Positions 25,043-34,097 are shown, counted from the first letter of the stretch. The stretch is DNA of 64,000 nt from Stappia sp. TSB10P1A (GCF_900185725.1 NZ_FYAU01000026.1:248001-312000), one strand, 5' to 3'. Notes: generated from the letters alone by a model not told the origin. Numbers and translations are program-made.

Positions 25043-26901
25043 CTCGAGGCCTCCTCTTGCCGGCCGAGGCCGATGCGGTCGGCAACCTTGCGCAGCGTAC
25101 CGACGATGCCGTCCGGTGCGATGATGACGACGCAGATGATCAGGAGCCCCATGATCAGCCGCCAGTATTCGAGACGGATGAGCCAGTCCTTGACCCCTTC
25201 GAGGAAGGTGGCGCCGACCACGCCCCCCGAAAGCGTCTTCACGCCGCCGAGGAAGACGACGATGAGGGCGTCGAAACTCTTGGAGATCTGCATCTCGTTC
25301 GGAAAGACGGAGCCCTTCGAGAACACGAACAGCGCACCCGCGACGCCGGCGATGGCGCCGGCCAGCGCGAAGCCGATCCATTGCACCCGGCGCACGTCGA
25401 TGCCGGTCGCCTCCGCCTGGCGGGCACTGTCCCGCGTCGCCCGCAAGGCATAGCCGAACGGCGAGTGGACCACATGGCGCAGGAACAGGATGCCCGCCGT
25501 CACGAACACCAGGGTGAAGTAGTAGTAGGACGTCGTGCCGGAAAGCCAGGCGGACGGCCAGATGTTGACAAGGCCGTCGTCGCCGCCCGTGACCTCGTTC
25601 CACTGGAAGACCAGAGACCAGCCGAGCTGACTGAAGGCGAGGGTGAGCATGGCGAAATAGACGCCGCTGAGGCGGATGCAGAACCAGCCGACGACCAGCG
25701 CGATCAGACCGGCGGAGATCGGCGCCAGCAGGAAGGCGACCTCCATCGGCGTATCGGCATAAGTGATGAGCAGCGCCGCGACATAGGCGCCCGCCCCGTA
25801 GAACACCGCATGGCCGAAGCTGACGAGACCGCCCGTGCTGAGGATGAACTGCAGCGAGGCGGCAAACAGGCAGAAGATCAGGATGTCGATGACGAGGACC
25901 TGGGAGAAGCTCGAGCCGAACACCGGCAGCAGCGCCAGGGCCAGCAGCAGCAGACCCGTCAGGGCGCGGCCCAGCGTGCCGAAGGGCCGCACCGGGCGAT
26001 CCGGCTCTCCGACCTGACCGTGCTCGCCCGCCTTCTCCTCGCGCCCGAACAGGCCATAGGGCCGGATCAGCAGCACGATGGCCATCACCACATACATCAG
26101 CACCAGCGTGCTCTGCGGCAGATAAGCGACGCCGAACACGTTGAGCACCGAGATCAGCACGGAAGCGAGGAAGGCGCCGGTGACCGAGCCCATGCCGCCG
26201 ATCACCACGACGACGAACACCGCCGAGATGATGTTGAGATCCATCAGCAGGTCGGCGCCGCCCTTGGGCAGTTGGATCGCGCCGCCCAGACCGGCCAGCG
26301 CCGAGCCGAGGAAGAACACGCCGGTGAACAGCCACGCCTGATTGACGCCGAGCGCGCCGACCATCTCGCGGTCCTGTGTCGCCGCCCGCACCAGGATGCC
26401 GATCCGCGTCCTGGTGATCAGCCACCACAACGCGAACAGGATGAAGGGGGTGATGGCGATCAGCGCCAGATCGTATTGCGGCACCGGCTCGCCGAGGATG
26501 CGCACGACCGAGGTCAGGCCGGGGGCCCGCGGACCGAGCCTGTCCTCCGCCCCCCAGACCATCAGCGCGAGATCCTGGATGACGAGGATCACGCCAAAGG
26601 TGGCGACAAGCTGAAACAGCTCCGGCGCCCGGTAGACGGGTCGCAGAACACAGATCTCGATGACCACGCCGATCAGGCCGACGATCAGGCCCGACAGCAG
26701 GATCGAGCCCCAGAAACCGAAATGCCCCGGCAACGCGGCCATGAGCGTGACGCCGACATAGGCGCCGAGCATGTAGAGCGATCCATGCGCAAAATTAACG
26801 ATGCGCGTCACGCCGAAGATCAGCGACAGACCGGAGGCGACCAGGAAGAGCGCTGCCGCATTCGCAAGTCCTGTGAGGATCTGTGCCACAAAGAGACCCA
26901 T
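25039..26901 (-). CDS. Fused LivH-LivM permease of the ABC importer
   Basis: 620 residues. Residues 1 to about 290 match LivH (GVTRIVNFAHGSLYMLGAY at the first coupling region) and about 310-615 match LivM (GLVSFGHAVFYGAGAY, and the DSARQAEATGIDVRRVQW loop). A cytoplasmic linker rich in Glu, Gly and Pro joins the two, where they are normally separate polypeptides. About 16-18 membrane helices are expected. The single chain would supply both halves of the membrane pore. It overlaps livG by 4 bp and follows the binding-protein gene after an 87-bp gap with a stem-loop. Confidence 0.92.
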   Translation of the reverse strand: MGLFVAQILTGLANAAALFLVASGLSLIFGVTRIVNFAHGSLYMLGAYVGVTLMAALPGHFGFWGSILLSGLIVGLIGVVIEICVLRPVYRAPELFQLVATFGVILVIQDLALMVWGAEDRLGPRAPGLTSVVRILGEPVPQYDLALIAITPFILFALWWLITRTRIGILVRAATQDREMVGALGVNQAWLFTGVFFLGSALAGLGGAIQLPKGGADLLMDLNIISAVFVVVVIGGMGSVTGAFLASVLISVLNVFGVAYLPQSTLVLMYVVMAIVLLIRPYGLFGREEKAGEHGQVGEPDRPVRPFGTLGRALTGLLLLALALLPVFGSSFSQVLVIDILIFCLFAASLQFILSTGGLVSFGHAVFYGAGAYVAALLITYADTPMEVAFLLAPISAGLIALVVGWFCIRLSGVYFAMLTLAFSQLGWSLVFQWNEVTGGDDGLVNIWPSAWLSGTTSYYYFTLVFVTAGILFLRHVVHSPFGYALRATRDSARQAEATGIDVRRVQWIGFALAGAIAGVAGALFVFSKGSVFPNEMQISKSFDALIVVFLGGVKTLSGGVVGATFLEGVKDWLIRLEYWRLIMGLLIICVVIIAPDGIVGTLRKVADRIGLGRQEEASR

Positions 26902-26936
26902 GGCGTTCTTTCTACCGACGATAAGGAGGGGGCGTT

Positions 26937-26961
26937 GCCCGCCGCAACGGGAGCGGCGGGC
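26937..26961 (-). other. Stem-loop after the substrate-binding protein gene
   Basis: Perfect 9-bp stem GCCCGCCGC / GCGGCGGGC with a 7-base loop, without a T-tract, between the binding-protein gene and the permease gene. Such hairpins commonly protect the upstream binding-protein mRNA and lower expression of the membrane genes; that role is inferred. Confidence 0.5.
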
Positions 26962-26988
26962 CGGTCTCGGGTGCGGTCGTGGCGAAGC

Positions 26989-28191
26989 CTACTTGGCCGG
27001 TCGCATCGCCCGGATCTCGTCTTCGCTCGGCATGTAGGGGGTCGGGTCCTTGAACGACCAGTCGACCATCACGCCCTGGCCATCCTGCACGGCGGTGACG
27101 CCGAGATAGGCGCCCATCGTCGACTGGTGGTCGAGCGCGCGATAGGTAACCTCGCCCATCGGCGTGTCGAGGGTGAGATCCTTGAACGCCTCCAGCAGCG
27201 CCGGCGTCTCCGTCGAACCGGCTTTCTCGATCAGGGCGGCGATGGACTGCACCGTCATGTAGCCGACGATGCTGCCGATCTTCGGCGTTTCGCCGGGGAA
27301 GGCAGCCATATAGCTGTCGACGAAGACCTTTTCCGGGCCGCTGGTGAAGCCGTACCAGGGATAGCCGGTCACGATCCAGCCTTCCGGCGCCTCAGCACCG
27401 AGCGGCTCCAGATATTCCGGCTCGCCGGTCAGCAGGCCGTAGACCGTGCGTCCCTCGAACAGGCCACGTGTCGTGCCCTCGCGGACGAACTTCTGCAGAT
27501 CGGTCCCGAAGGTGACGTTGTAGATGGCATCGGGCTTGGAGGCCTCCAGCGCCTGCACCTCGGCGCCGGCATCGATCTTGAACAGGGCGGGCCACTGTTC
27601 GGTGACAAACTCGACCTCGGGCTTCAGCCGCGTCAGGCTCTCCTTGAAAGCGGCGACGGCCGCCGTTCCGTAGGCATAGTTCGGGGCGATGGTCGCATAG
27701 CGGATCGCGTCCGTCTTCGCGGCCTGCTCGGCCAGTATCGCGGCCTGCACATAGGTCGAGGTGCGAAGGCGGAAGGTGTAGGGATTGCCCGACTTCCAGA
27801 CGAGATCGTCCGCCAGCGGCTCGGAGGCGAGATAGATGTAGCCCTTCTCGCCGGCATAGGAGGAGATCGCGAGGCCGACATTCGACAGGATCGTGCCGGT
27901 CAGCATCACCACGCCGTCGCGCGTCATCAGTTCTTCGGCGATCTTCACCGCGTCGCCGGGCTTGCCGTCATCATCGCGGAAGATGAATTCGAGCGGCCTG
28001 CCGAGAACGCCGCCGGCGGCGTTGACCTCCTTGAGCGCCAGCTCGATGCCTTTCTTGTAGGGTTCGGCAAAGGCCGCCATGCGCTTGTAGTGGTTGATCT
28101 CGCCGATCTTGATCGCATCGGCGGCAAGCGCCGCCGTGCTCGCCGAGAGAAGTGCGACGGCTGCCGCCGTCCATGTTTTCAAGCTCTTCAT
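26989..28191 (-). CDS. Periplasmic substrate-binding protein, branched-chain amino acid type
   Basis: 400 residues with a signal peptide (cleavage after AALA, about residue 23) and a type I periplasmic binding fold (DAIKIGEINHYKRMAAFAEP, EVNAAGGVLGRPLEFIFRDDDGKP). Proteins of this group bind amino acids, amides, urea or aromatic acids. The linked Rieske oxygenase, reductase and hydantoinase-type genes suggest an aromatic or heterocyclic ligand. It is encoded 126 bp after the oxygenase and precedes the permease and ATPases, giving a complete importer. Confidence 0.92.
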   Translation of the reverse strand: MKSLKTWTAAAVALLSASTAALAADAIKIGEINHYKRMAAFAEPYKKGIELALKEVNAAGGVLGRPLEFIFRDDDGKPGDAVKIAEELMTRDGVVMLTGTILSNVGLAISSYAGEKGYIYLASEPLADDLVWKSGNPYTFRLRTSTYVQAAILAEQAAKTDAIRYATIAPNYAYGTAAVAAFKESLTRLKPEVEFVTEQWPALFKIDAGAEVQALEASKPDAIYNVTFGTDLQKFVREGTTRGLFEGRTVYGLLTGEPEYLEPLGAEAPEGWIVTGYPWYGFTSGPEKVFVDSYMAAFPGETPKIGSIVGYMTVQSIAALIEKAGSTETPALLEAFKDLTLDTPMGEVTYRALDHQSTMGAYLGVTAVQDGQGVMVDWSFKDPTPYMPSEDEIRAMRPAK

Positions 28192-28317
28192 CTGTCCCTC
28201 ACTCTGGTTGGTGCGCGACGGTCTTCGACCGTTCGTCTTTCTGGCCTTGTGGTTGTCTTTGTCTGGCTCTTCCGGGGGGCCGGGCGCGCGGACGCGCCAG
28301 GCGGGGTGCCGCCGCCG

Positions 28318-29385
28318 TCAGTCGTGGTAGACGTAAGCGGGGGTCGGGTGCGAGGCGATGTCCTGCGTACGCTCCTTCTCGATCAGCTCGGAAATGCGCT
28401 TGCGGTAGACCATCGGCCCCTTGTCTATCGCGATCCGGATCGGGCGCCGCTTCCGCGGCCGGTCCTCCTCGTCCTGGATCGCCTCCAGGATCTGCTTGTC
28501 TTCCTGGAAGGCTTTCCGCAGCAGGGCGTCCATCGTCGCGGCCGCGTCCTCGTCGTCCAGCGCGGTGTTGCGCAGGTGCATCCAGCGGTCGATCGTGTAG
28601 TTGGCGCTGACGGGTGTGATGAAATGCAGCGCGAAGACGCGCACGCCCTTGTCGCGCTCATCCTCGCCGATACAGGCGCGCGTCGGCGCGCTGCCGAAGT
28701 CGATCACCGCCGTGCTCGGCGTATGCAGATGGTAGTAGTGCCAGCGGTCGACATTCTCCGTGAACCCGCCGAAGACCTTGAAGAAGCCGACCGGCTCGCT
28801 GTCGCGGATCCAGCGCCAGGCGACGATCGCCTTGCCTTCGGTCGAAACGTGAACCGGCACGTTCTCGGACGCAGAGTTGCCGAGCGTCGTCGGGTGCACG
28901 AAGCTGACATGGGCGGGGTCGACCAGGTTTTCCGCCACGTTCAGGTAATTGGCCTTCAGGTGCAGCGCATCGCCCTGATGTGCCGCCCAGGCCGGATCGG
29001 AGAATTCCGGCATGTCGAAGACCTCGTCGGGATCGGCTTTTTCCGGGTCTCCCATCCAGATCCAGACGATGTCATGGCGCTCGACGATCGGGTAGCTGAC
29101 CACATAGGCCGAGGCCGGCAGGTTCGACTGGCCGGGAATGCGCACGCAGGCGCCCGAGGCATCGAAGGTCATGCCGTGATAGCCGCACTGCACCGTGTCG
29201 CCGATCCGCTTGCCGAGCGACAGCGGCAGCAGGCGGTGCGGACAGCGGTCCTCCAGCGCCGCCACCGTCCCGTCCGACTTGCGGAAGAGAACGATGTGCT
29301 CGTCAAGGATCGTGAAGCGTCGAAGCTGCCCGTCGATTTCCGACGACCAGGCGGCGACGTACCAGGCGTTCCGCACGAATTCCAT
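28318..29385 (-). CDS. Rieske non-heme iron oxygenase (VanA-like, alpha subunit)
   Basis: 355 residues. The Rieske cluster motif is complete: C-P-H near residue 48 and C-G-Y-H about 20 residues later (ALEDRCPHRLLPLSLGKRIG, then VQCGYHG). The mononuclear iron site shows NVAENLVDPAHVSFVHP with the expected D and two His ligands. The layout resembles vanillate demethylase and related mono-oxygenases that remove O- or N-methyl groups or hydroxylate small rings. ATG at 29385 (MEFVRNAWYVAAW) has AGAGGGG upstream and is preferred over an upstream start at 29406. The ferredoxin reductase at 33111-33944 may supply electrons; no dedicated ferredoxin gene is seen. Confidence 0.9.
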   Translation of the reverse strand: MEFVRNAWYVAAWSSEIDGQLRRFTILDEHIVLFRKSDGTVAALEDRCPHRLLPLSLGKRIGDTVQCGYHGMTFDASGACVRIPGQSNLPASAYVVSYPIVERHDIVWIWMGDPEKADPDEVFDMPEFSDPAWAAHQGDALHLKANYLNVAENLVDPAHVSFVHPTTLGNSASENVPVHVSTEGKAIVAWRWIRDSEPVGFFKVFGGFTENVDRWHYYHLHTPSTAVIDFGSAPTRACIGEDERDKGVRVFALHFITPVSANYTIDRWMHLRNTALDDEDAAATMDALLRKAFQEDKQILEAIQDEEDRPRKRRPIRIAIDKGPMVYRKRISELIEKERTQDIASHPTPAYVYHD

Positions 29386-29409
29386 GGCTGTTTTCCCCTC
29401 TGACACACG

Positions 29410-29994
29410 CTATCTCAAGCCGTCGTCGCCCCTGATCTCCTGGTGGGTGAGCCCGCCGACACGGGCACCGGGCCGTCCGCCCGTCGAAAGTGCAATGGCA
29501 ACCAGCGCCTCGTCCGCCCGCGGGCCATCGGCGAGGCGAACCTCCATGGCGTCGAAATGGGAGCGCACATAGGCCGCGTCCTTGTGGCCGAGCGGCACGT
29601 CGATCGACTGGCCCGGCCCGCCCATCTTCTTCGCCGAGGGAACGAGCGCCTTGCCGCCGCCGAGCACCGCGCGCATCGGCGCGCCGAGGCGCGGATGCAG
29701 CAGGGCGGCGGCGTGTTCCAGCTCGCCGTTCTCGCCGATCATCGCCGCCTTGCCGAAGCTCTGGATCGCCGGAGCCTCGACGGCGAGCGCGGCAAGCGCG
29801 CGGCGCGTCAGCAACTCGCCGATCTCCTCGGACAGGGCGACCAGCGCGGCGAGATCCGCGTGAAACCGTCCGGCGCAGGGGTTGCCGATGATCGCCACCG
29901 CGGCGGCCCGACGGGCCGGCGGCGTCACCGCCTGGCCCATCTCGAGCCAGGTGTCCTCCACGCGGGTGACGATCTTGCGGATCGCAAGGCTCAT
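29410..29994 (-). CDS. DUF1185 / amino-acid-synthesis family protein (paralogue A)
   Basis: 194 residues, full length for family PF06684. Visible family features are the IGNPCAGRFH segment, GKAAMIGENGELEHAAALLHPRLG, VPSAKKMGGPG and AYVRSHFDAMEVRL. The biochemical role of the family is not established. It is about half identical by eye to the next gene (29991-30575), with a 4-bp overlap, so the two probably form a heteromer or act on successive intermediates. It lies 24 bp before the Rieske oxygenase gene. Confidence 0.85.
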   Translation of the reverse strand: MSLAIRKIVTRVEDTWLEMGQAVTPPARRAAAVAIIGNPCAGRFHADLAALVALSEEIGELLTRRALAALAVEAPAIQSFGKAAMIGENGELEHAAALLHPRLGAPMRAVLGGGKALVPSAKKMGGPGQSIDVPLGHKDAAYVRSHFDAMEVRLADGPRADEALVAIALSTGGRPGARVGGLTHQEIRGDDGLR

Positions 29995-30575
29995 CTCAGC
30001 CCGTCCTTGCCGACGACCTCGGACGCTTTCAGACCGCCCGCGCGGTTGTGGATGCGCGGCCCCGTGGTCATGACCAGAACGAGCAGCATCTCGTCGGCAC
30101 GTGGGGAATCGTTGAGGCCGACCTCCATCGCGTCGAAATGCGAGCGCACATAGGAGGCGTTGGTATGGGTGATCGGTACATCAAGCCGTGTGCCCGGCCC
30201 GCCGATCTTCTTGGTCGACGGCACGATCGCCATGGAGGCGGGCAGCACCTCGCGCATGGAATAACCCCCCGGTGCGTGCCAGAGGGCGCCATGTTCCAAC
30301 TCGCCGGCCGCGCCGATGATGGCGCCCTTGCCATAACCCTCGACCACGGACGGATCGCCGCCGAGCGCGTCGATGAGGTCCCTCGCCATTTTCAGGCCGA
30401 GCGGCTTGAGGTCGTCCATGAAGGAGGTGATCTCCTCGACATACCGACCCGCGTACGGGTTCTGGATGACGCTCAGTGCGGCGGCGCGCTTCAGCGGCGC
30501 GGATGCGACCGGGCCACCTTCATGATGGATTTCCTCGACGATGATGGCGCTCTTGCGCAGGATCGGCTCAGGCAC
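29991..30575 (-). CDS. DUF1185 / amino-acid-synthesis family protein (paralogue B)
   Basis: 194 residues, the same length and pattern as paralogue A: VIQNPYAGRYV, GKGAIIGAAGELEHGALWHAPGG, VPSTKKIGGPG, SYVRSHFDAMEVGL. Both paralogues keep the Lys-Lys and SHFDAME motifs, which are candidate active-site residues. The start overlaps the UPF0280 gene by 8 bp. Enzymatic function is unknown; the position next to the hnr-like reductase suggests work on a reduced or opened ring. Confidence 0.85.
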   Translation of the reverse strand: MPEPILRKSAIIVEEIHHEGGPVASAPLKRAAALSVIQNPYAGRYVEEITSFMDDLKPLGLKMARDLIDALGGDPSVVEGYGKGAIIGAAGELEHGALWHAPGGYSMREVLPASMAIVPSTKKIGGPGTRLDVPITHTNASYVRSHFDAMEVGLNDSPRADEMLLVLVMTTGPRIHNRAGGLKASEVVGKDGLR

Positions 30576-31467
30576 AGGCTTTGGTCCTCCAGGAATCGAA
30601 CGAAAGGGGCGCCCCGGCGGCGGAACCGCCGGACACGGTCAGCCGCTCGCCGGCCAGCGCGAGGAAGGCGCCCCGGATCAGCCCCGACCGCATATGGGCG
30701 CGGGCGACCGCTTCGCCGCGCGCAAGAGCCCGGCCGATCTCCGGCGGCGACAGCGGCGCCACCCCGACGGTGACCGGGCGCAGGCCGAGGTCGCTGTCGG
30801 GAGCAAGGTCGCGGGCCGGCACGCGGGTCACCCGGGGCGAACCGGGAAGATCGACCGCGTTGGCGATCAGGGTCGCGGCGGCATCGGCGCGGGCCGCCGT
30901 TTCGGCCAGAACGGTCACCGCGTCGGCGATGCCGAGCGAGTGAGAGCGTCCGCGCCAGCCGCTGGTGGCGATGCCGCCGATCCCCTCGCCCGGCGCCAGC
31001 GTGACCACGCCACCCGCCGTCCGCGTCACCGGATCCTCGCAGATGCCGACACGGAAGGTTCCTCGCGCAAGGTGAAGTGCAATGTCGCCGCCATTGTTGA
31101 CATAGGCGCGGTCCAGATCGCGCCCGGCCACCAGGGCGGCAAGCACATGGTCGGCGACGCTGCCGGCGACAGCGGCCATCGGCGTGACGAAGACCGGGGC
31201 GAACGGGGCGACGGCGGCGGCCATGCGACGGGCGACCGATCCTTCGGGGGGAGGCCCGGCGGGCGCGCGCAACCGCGGCAGTTCGGTGACGAGATCGTCG
31301 AGAATCGGGCCGAAGGCCGCACAGGCCTGTCGGTAGGCCTGCGCCACCTCGCCGGCCTCGCCGCTCGCCTCGATCACCAGATCGATCGGCCCGTGCTGAA
31401 GGTGCAGCCGGCGGCCATCGGCCAGAAGCCTCGCGCTCGCGCCGGACATGCGAGCCGCGGCACTCAT
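30568..31467 (-). CDS. UPF0280 family protein (ApbE-like fold)
   Basis: 299 residues. The protein shows the UPF0280 pattern, distantly related to the ApbE flavin-transferase fold: VTPMAAVAGSVADHVLAAL, AYVNNGGDIALHL, GIGGIATSGWRGRSHSLGIADAVTVLA and a C-terminal RGAFLALAGE region. Function is unknown. UPF0280 genes often sit beside 6-hydroxynicotinate reductase-like and DUF1185 genes. The start overlaps the hnr-like gene by 4 bp, so dosage is probably matched to that enzyme. Confidence 0.85.
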   Translation of the reverse strand: MSAAARMSGASARLLADGRRLHLQHGPIDLVIEASGEAGEVAQAYRQACAAFGPILDDLVTELPRLRAPAGPPPEGSVARRMAAAVAPFAPVFVTPMAAVAGSVADHVLAALVAGRDLDRAYVNNGGDIALHLARGTFRVGICEDPVTRTAGGVVTLAPGEGIGGIATSGWRGRSHSLGIADAVTVLAETAARADAAATLIANAVDLPGSPRVTRVPARDLAPDSDLGLRPVTVGVAPLSPPEIGRALARGEAVARAHMRSGLIRGAFLALAGERLTVSGGSAAGAPLSFDSWRTKACA

Positions 31468-32975
31468 GCCGAATGTCTCCGCCAGGGAAAGTTGTCGGGA
31501 CCTGTCGGCCAGGGATTGCCGGAAGAGGGCTGCACCCCGCGCCGGCCCTTGAGGATATGGTCGTTCTGCCGGCCGGTCTTGCCTTCAAGGGCCTCCGACA
31601 GGGGCATCACATAGTCCATGTGGCCGCCGAGCGCCCGGTAGTCCTCGGCGCGCATGGTGAATTCGATCGGCGCGACCAGCGCCGGTGTCGGCACATAGCC
31701 GAAGGCGTTCCGCGGCAGGCGCGTGACGTCGGCCATGAAGGTGATGCCGCCGCCCGGCCAGACATAGACCGGCGCGCCGCCGCAGCTCACATAGGTGAGC
31801 GCGCCCTGTACGGACCGGGTCAGGCCGACCGGGTGCTCGGTGACGCCGGAGCGCAGCGATCCGCCGGCGCCGGCCATGAACAACACGGAGGTCAGTGCCG
31901 GCTCGCAATTGTCGGCGATCCGGCGAACCGAGGGCGCCAGCCGCGCGGGCATGTCCTTGCCGACGGGCAAGAGCGCTTCGTCGAGCTCGAAATAGGCGGC
32001 ATGCTCGCCGGTCGTCGACACCATCAGGAGGGACAGGCCCGGCCACGCCACCTTCGGGTCGAACGCGCCCAGGATCGCCAGCGGATCGGTGAGATCGGTG
32101 CCGCCCCAGCCGGTGCCCGGGTCGGCGACCTGAAAATAGCGGCCCGGCGTCGAGCGGCGGCCATTGATGCGGATGCCGGTCGGCGCCCAGCCGATGACCT
32201 TGCCCGCCTGATGCTCGGAAATCACGCCGGTGATGTGGTCGTCGACGACGACCACCTCGTCGACCAGCCCCTTCCACTGCGCGGCGAACATGCCGACCGT
32301 GGCGGAGCCGCAGCCGACGCGCATGCGCTCCTCGGTCTGGCCGTTGATGACGGGGGGCCGGCCGGCCTGCACCTTGAGCGCCGCGCCGCCGTCGATGGCA
32401 AGCTCGACCGCCTCGCCGTTGCACAGCGCCAGCATGGTGGAACAGGTGACACGGCCTTCCTTCTTGGACCCGCCGGTCAGGTGATGGACGCCGCCGAGGG
32501 ACAGCATCTGGCTGCCGTATTCGGAGGTGGTGACGTGGCCGATCACCTCGCCATCGGCGCGAACGGGCGAACACTCGTCGCCCAGATGCCGGTCAGTGTC
32601 GATCTTCAGCTTGACCCCGCAATAGCTGAAGATGCCCTCCGTGACGACGGTGACCATGTCGACGCCATCGACCGTCGAGGCGACGATGAAGGGGGCCGGC
32701 TTGTAGTCGGGATAAGTGGTTCCTGCGCCGATCGCGGTGACGAAGCCGCCCTCGGAGGGGAGGATGTCGCCATCCCATTCCTTGTCGAGGAAGGGAACGA
32801 CCTCGCCGCCGCTTTCGGCGCGCTGCCGCAGGATCGTGAGCGGATCGAGACGGACGAGCTGGCCGCCGTCATTGGCGTATCGATCGCATGCGCCGGAGCG
32901 GCCATCGGCGATGTAGCACATCACCGGGCAGGCATCGCACCTGATCTTCGCAGGCTTTCCATCGGCTGCAGTCAA
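31464..32975 (-). CDS. 6-hydroxynicotinate reductase-like iron-sulfur protein
   Basis: About 503 residues. The N-terminus has a cysteine cluster C-x2-C-x3-C-x9-C (RCDACPVMCYIADGRSGACD), fitting a 4Fe-4S centre. The rest matches the reductase known from anaerobic nicotinate fermentation in Eubacterium barkeri (hnr), which reduces 6-hydroxynicotinate to tetrahydro-6-oxonicotinate. Further conserved Gly/Cys motifs are MRVGCGSATVGMFA and TYVSCGGAPVYVWPGGG. A TTG at 32975 has AGGAG eight bases upstream and gives MTAADGKPAKIRC; a GTG at 32996 is the alternative but lacks a ribosome site. It heads the ten-gene leftward operon behind operator A. Substrate identity is inferred. Confidence 0.8.
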   Translation of the reverse strand: MTAADGKPAKIRCDACPVMCYIADGRSGACDRYANDGGQLVRLDPLTILRQRAESGGEVVPFLDKEWDGDILPSEGGFVTAIGAGTTYPDYKPAPFIVASTVDGVDMVTVVTEGIFSYCGVKLKIDTDRHLGDECSPVRADGEVIGHVTTSEYGSQMLSLGGVHHLTGGSKKEGRVTCSTMLALCNGEAVELAIDGGAALKVQAGRPPVINGQTEERMRVGCGSATVGMFAAQWKGLVDEVVVVDDHITGVISEHQAGKVIGWAPTGIRINGRRSTPGRYFQVADPGTGWGGTDLTDPLAILGAFDPKVAWPGLSLLMVSTTGEHAAYFELDEALLPVGKDMPARLAPSVRRIADNCEPALTSVLFMAGAGGSLRSGVTEHPVGLTRSVQGALTYVSCGGAPVYVWPGGGITFMADVTRLPRNAFGYVPTPALVAPIEFTMRAEDYRALGGHMDYVMPLSEALEGKTGRQNDHILKGRRGVQPSSGNPWPTGPDNFPWRRHSA

Positions 32976-33008
32976 CGTCGTGACTCCTGCTGGCACCCAT
33001 GCTCGCTT

Positions 33009-33024
33009 CGTTAGTATGCAAACA
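33009..33024. promoter_or_regulatory. Operator A of the catabolic regulon
   Basis: CGTTAGTATGCAAACA, an imperfect palindrome shared with sites at 33984 and 34098. It overlaps the expected -10 position of a promoter whose -35 (TTGACA on the minus strand) is at 33040-33045, a placement that fits repression of the hnr operon. Confidence 0.7.
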
Positions 33025-33045
33025 TGTATGGGGTTTTGGTGTCAA
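33017..33045 (-). promoter_or_regulatory. Promoter of the hnr operon
   Basis: Perfect -35 TTGACA (33045-33040), a 17-base spacer, then TTTGCA/CATACT in the -10 window within operator A. The start codon follows about 40-45 bases downstream. Confidence 0.5.
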
Positions 33046-33110
33046 TCGGCTTTGCGCGCCTTCCGCGCTGATTTATCGAGCAGCTCTGCCGCGTGTCGCG
33101 GCAGATCGGG

Positions 33111-33944
33111 TCAGTCGACGAAGGCACGCTCGACCACGAACTGAGCTGGCTTGTTGTTCGCCCCCTCCTCCAGCCCATGGCCAAGGCACAGTTCCTTGGT
33201 GTCCTTGAGCATGGCCATGGAGCCGCAGATCATGGCGCGATCCTCGGCCGGTCCCATGCGCGGCACGCCGAGATCGTCGAAGAGCCTTCCCGAGGCGATC
33301 AGATCGGTGACCCGGCCCTGACGGGGAAAGGGTTCGCGGGTGACGGTCGTGTAGTGGTGGAGACGCCCCTCGACGAGTTCCCCGATCAGCGGATCGGACC
33401 GCAGCGCCGCGACGAGATCCTCGCCGTATTTCAGCTCCGAGGCGGTCCGACAGCCATGGACGAGATGGATGGCCTCGAACTTGTCATAGGTTTCCGGGTC
33501 GCGGACGAGGCTGGCGAAGGGGGCGATACCCGTGCCGGTGGAGAACATCCACAGCCGCTTGCCGGGCAGCAGCGCGTCGTTGACCAGCGTGCCGGTCGCC
33601 TTCTTGCGCATCAGCACCGTGTCGCCGGGACGGATCTTCTGCAGATGCTGGGTCAGCGGTCCGTCCGGCACCTTGATCGAATAGAATTCCAGTTCCTCGT
33701 CCCAGGCCGGGCTCGCCACGGAATAGGCGCGAAACACGGGCTTCTCGGCATTCGGCAGGCCGATCATCACGAATTCGCCCGAGCGGAACCGGAACTCCGG
33801 CGGACGGGCGATGCGGAAGCGGAACAGCGTGTCCGTGTAGTGCTGCACCTCGCGCACGGCAAGGGCGTGGCAACCGGCCGGCACGGCAAAGGAAGAAGGC
33901 TCTCCCGCCAGGATCGGGCGGTCGTTCGCGAGTGTCTCCGTCAT
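33111..33944 (-). CDS. Ferredoxin-NADP reductase (Fpr type)
   Basis: 277 residues with the two-domain plant-type reductase fold: FAD motif RAYSVASP, NADP motif STGTGIAPFASLVR, and a C-terminus VVERAFVD typical of bacterial Fpr proteins. It contains no iron-sulfur domain of its own. ATG at 33944 follows AAGGAG. It probably delivers electrons from NADPH to the Rieske oxygenase through a ferredoxin not encoded here. It has its own copy of the regulon operator (site B) 40 bp upstream and a 114-bp gap before the hnr operon. Confidence 0.92.
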   Translation of the reverse strand: MTETLANDRPILAGEPSSFAVPAGCHALAVREVQHYTDTLFRFRIARPPEFRFRSGEFVMIGLPNAEKPVFRAYSVASPAWDEELEFYSIKVPDGPLTQHLQKIRPGDTVLMRKKATGTLVNDALLPGKRLWMFSTGTGIAPFASLVRDPETYDKFEAIHLVHGCRTASELKYGEDLVAALRSDPLIGELVEGRLHHYTTVTREPFPRQGRVTDLIASGRLFDDLGVPRMGPAEDRAMICGSMAMLKDTKELCLGHGLEEGANNKPAQFVVERAFVD

Positions 33945-33983
33945 GATCTGGGCGCTCCTTGCGGCGGGGATGACGACGTTTAT

Positions 33984-33999
33984 CGTTCGTATGCAAACG
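33984..33999. promoter_or_regulatory. Operator B of the catabolic regulon
   Basis: CGTTCGTATGCAAACG, the most symmetrical of the three copies, 40 bp upstream of the ferredoxin reductase start on the minus strand. TTGCGC lies 16 bases upstream of its TTTGCA as a weak -35 candidate. Confidence 0.68.
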
Positions 34000-34067
34000 A
34001 AAAATGTCGGCTGGCGCAACGAAAAAATGCATGATCAAACTTTGGTCAGAATGGCGCATCCGAGTGC

Positions 34068-34096
34068 TTGACAGGAATTTTGACTGAGCGCTAACG
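34068..34096 (+). promoter_or_regulatory. Promoter of the molybdenum hydroxylase operon
   Basis: TTGACA at 34068-34073, a 17-base spacer and CTAACG at 34091-34096. Operator C begins two bases later, so a bound regulator would cover the transcription start. Confidence 0.5.
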
Positions 34097-34097
34097 T

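Noticed and set aside
25057-29403. 1448-codon plus-strand frame
   Set aside because: It runs antisense through four well-supported genes (permease, binding protein, Rieske oxygenase and the end of livG). Its product is Asp/His/Arg/Gln-rich without motifs. Stop codons are avoided here because of codon bias on the other strand.
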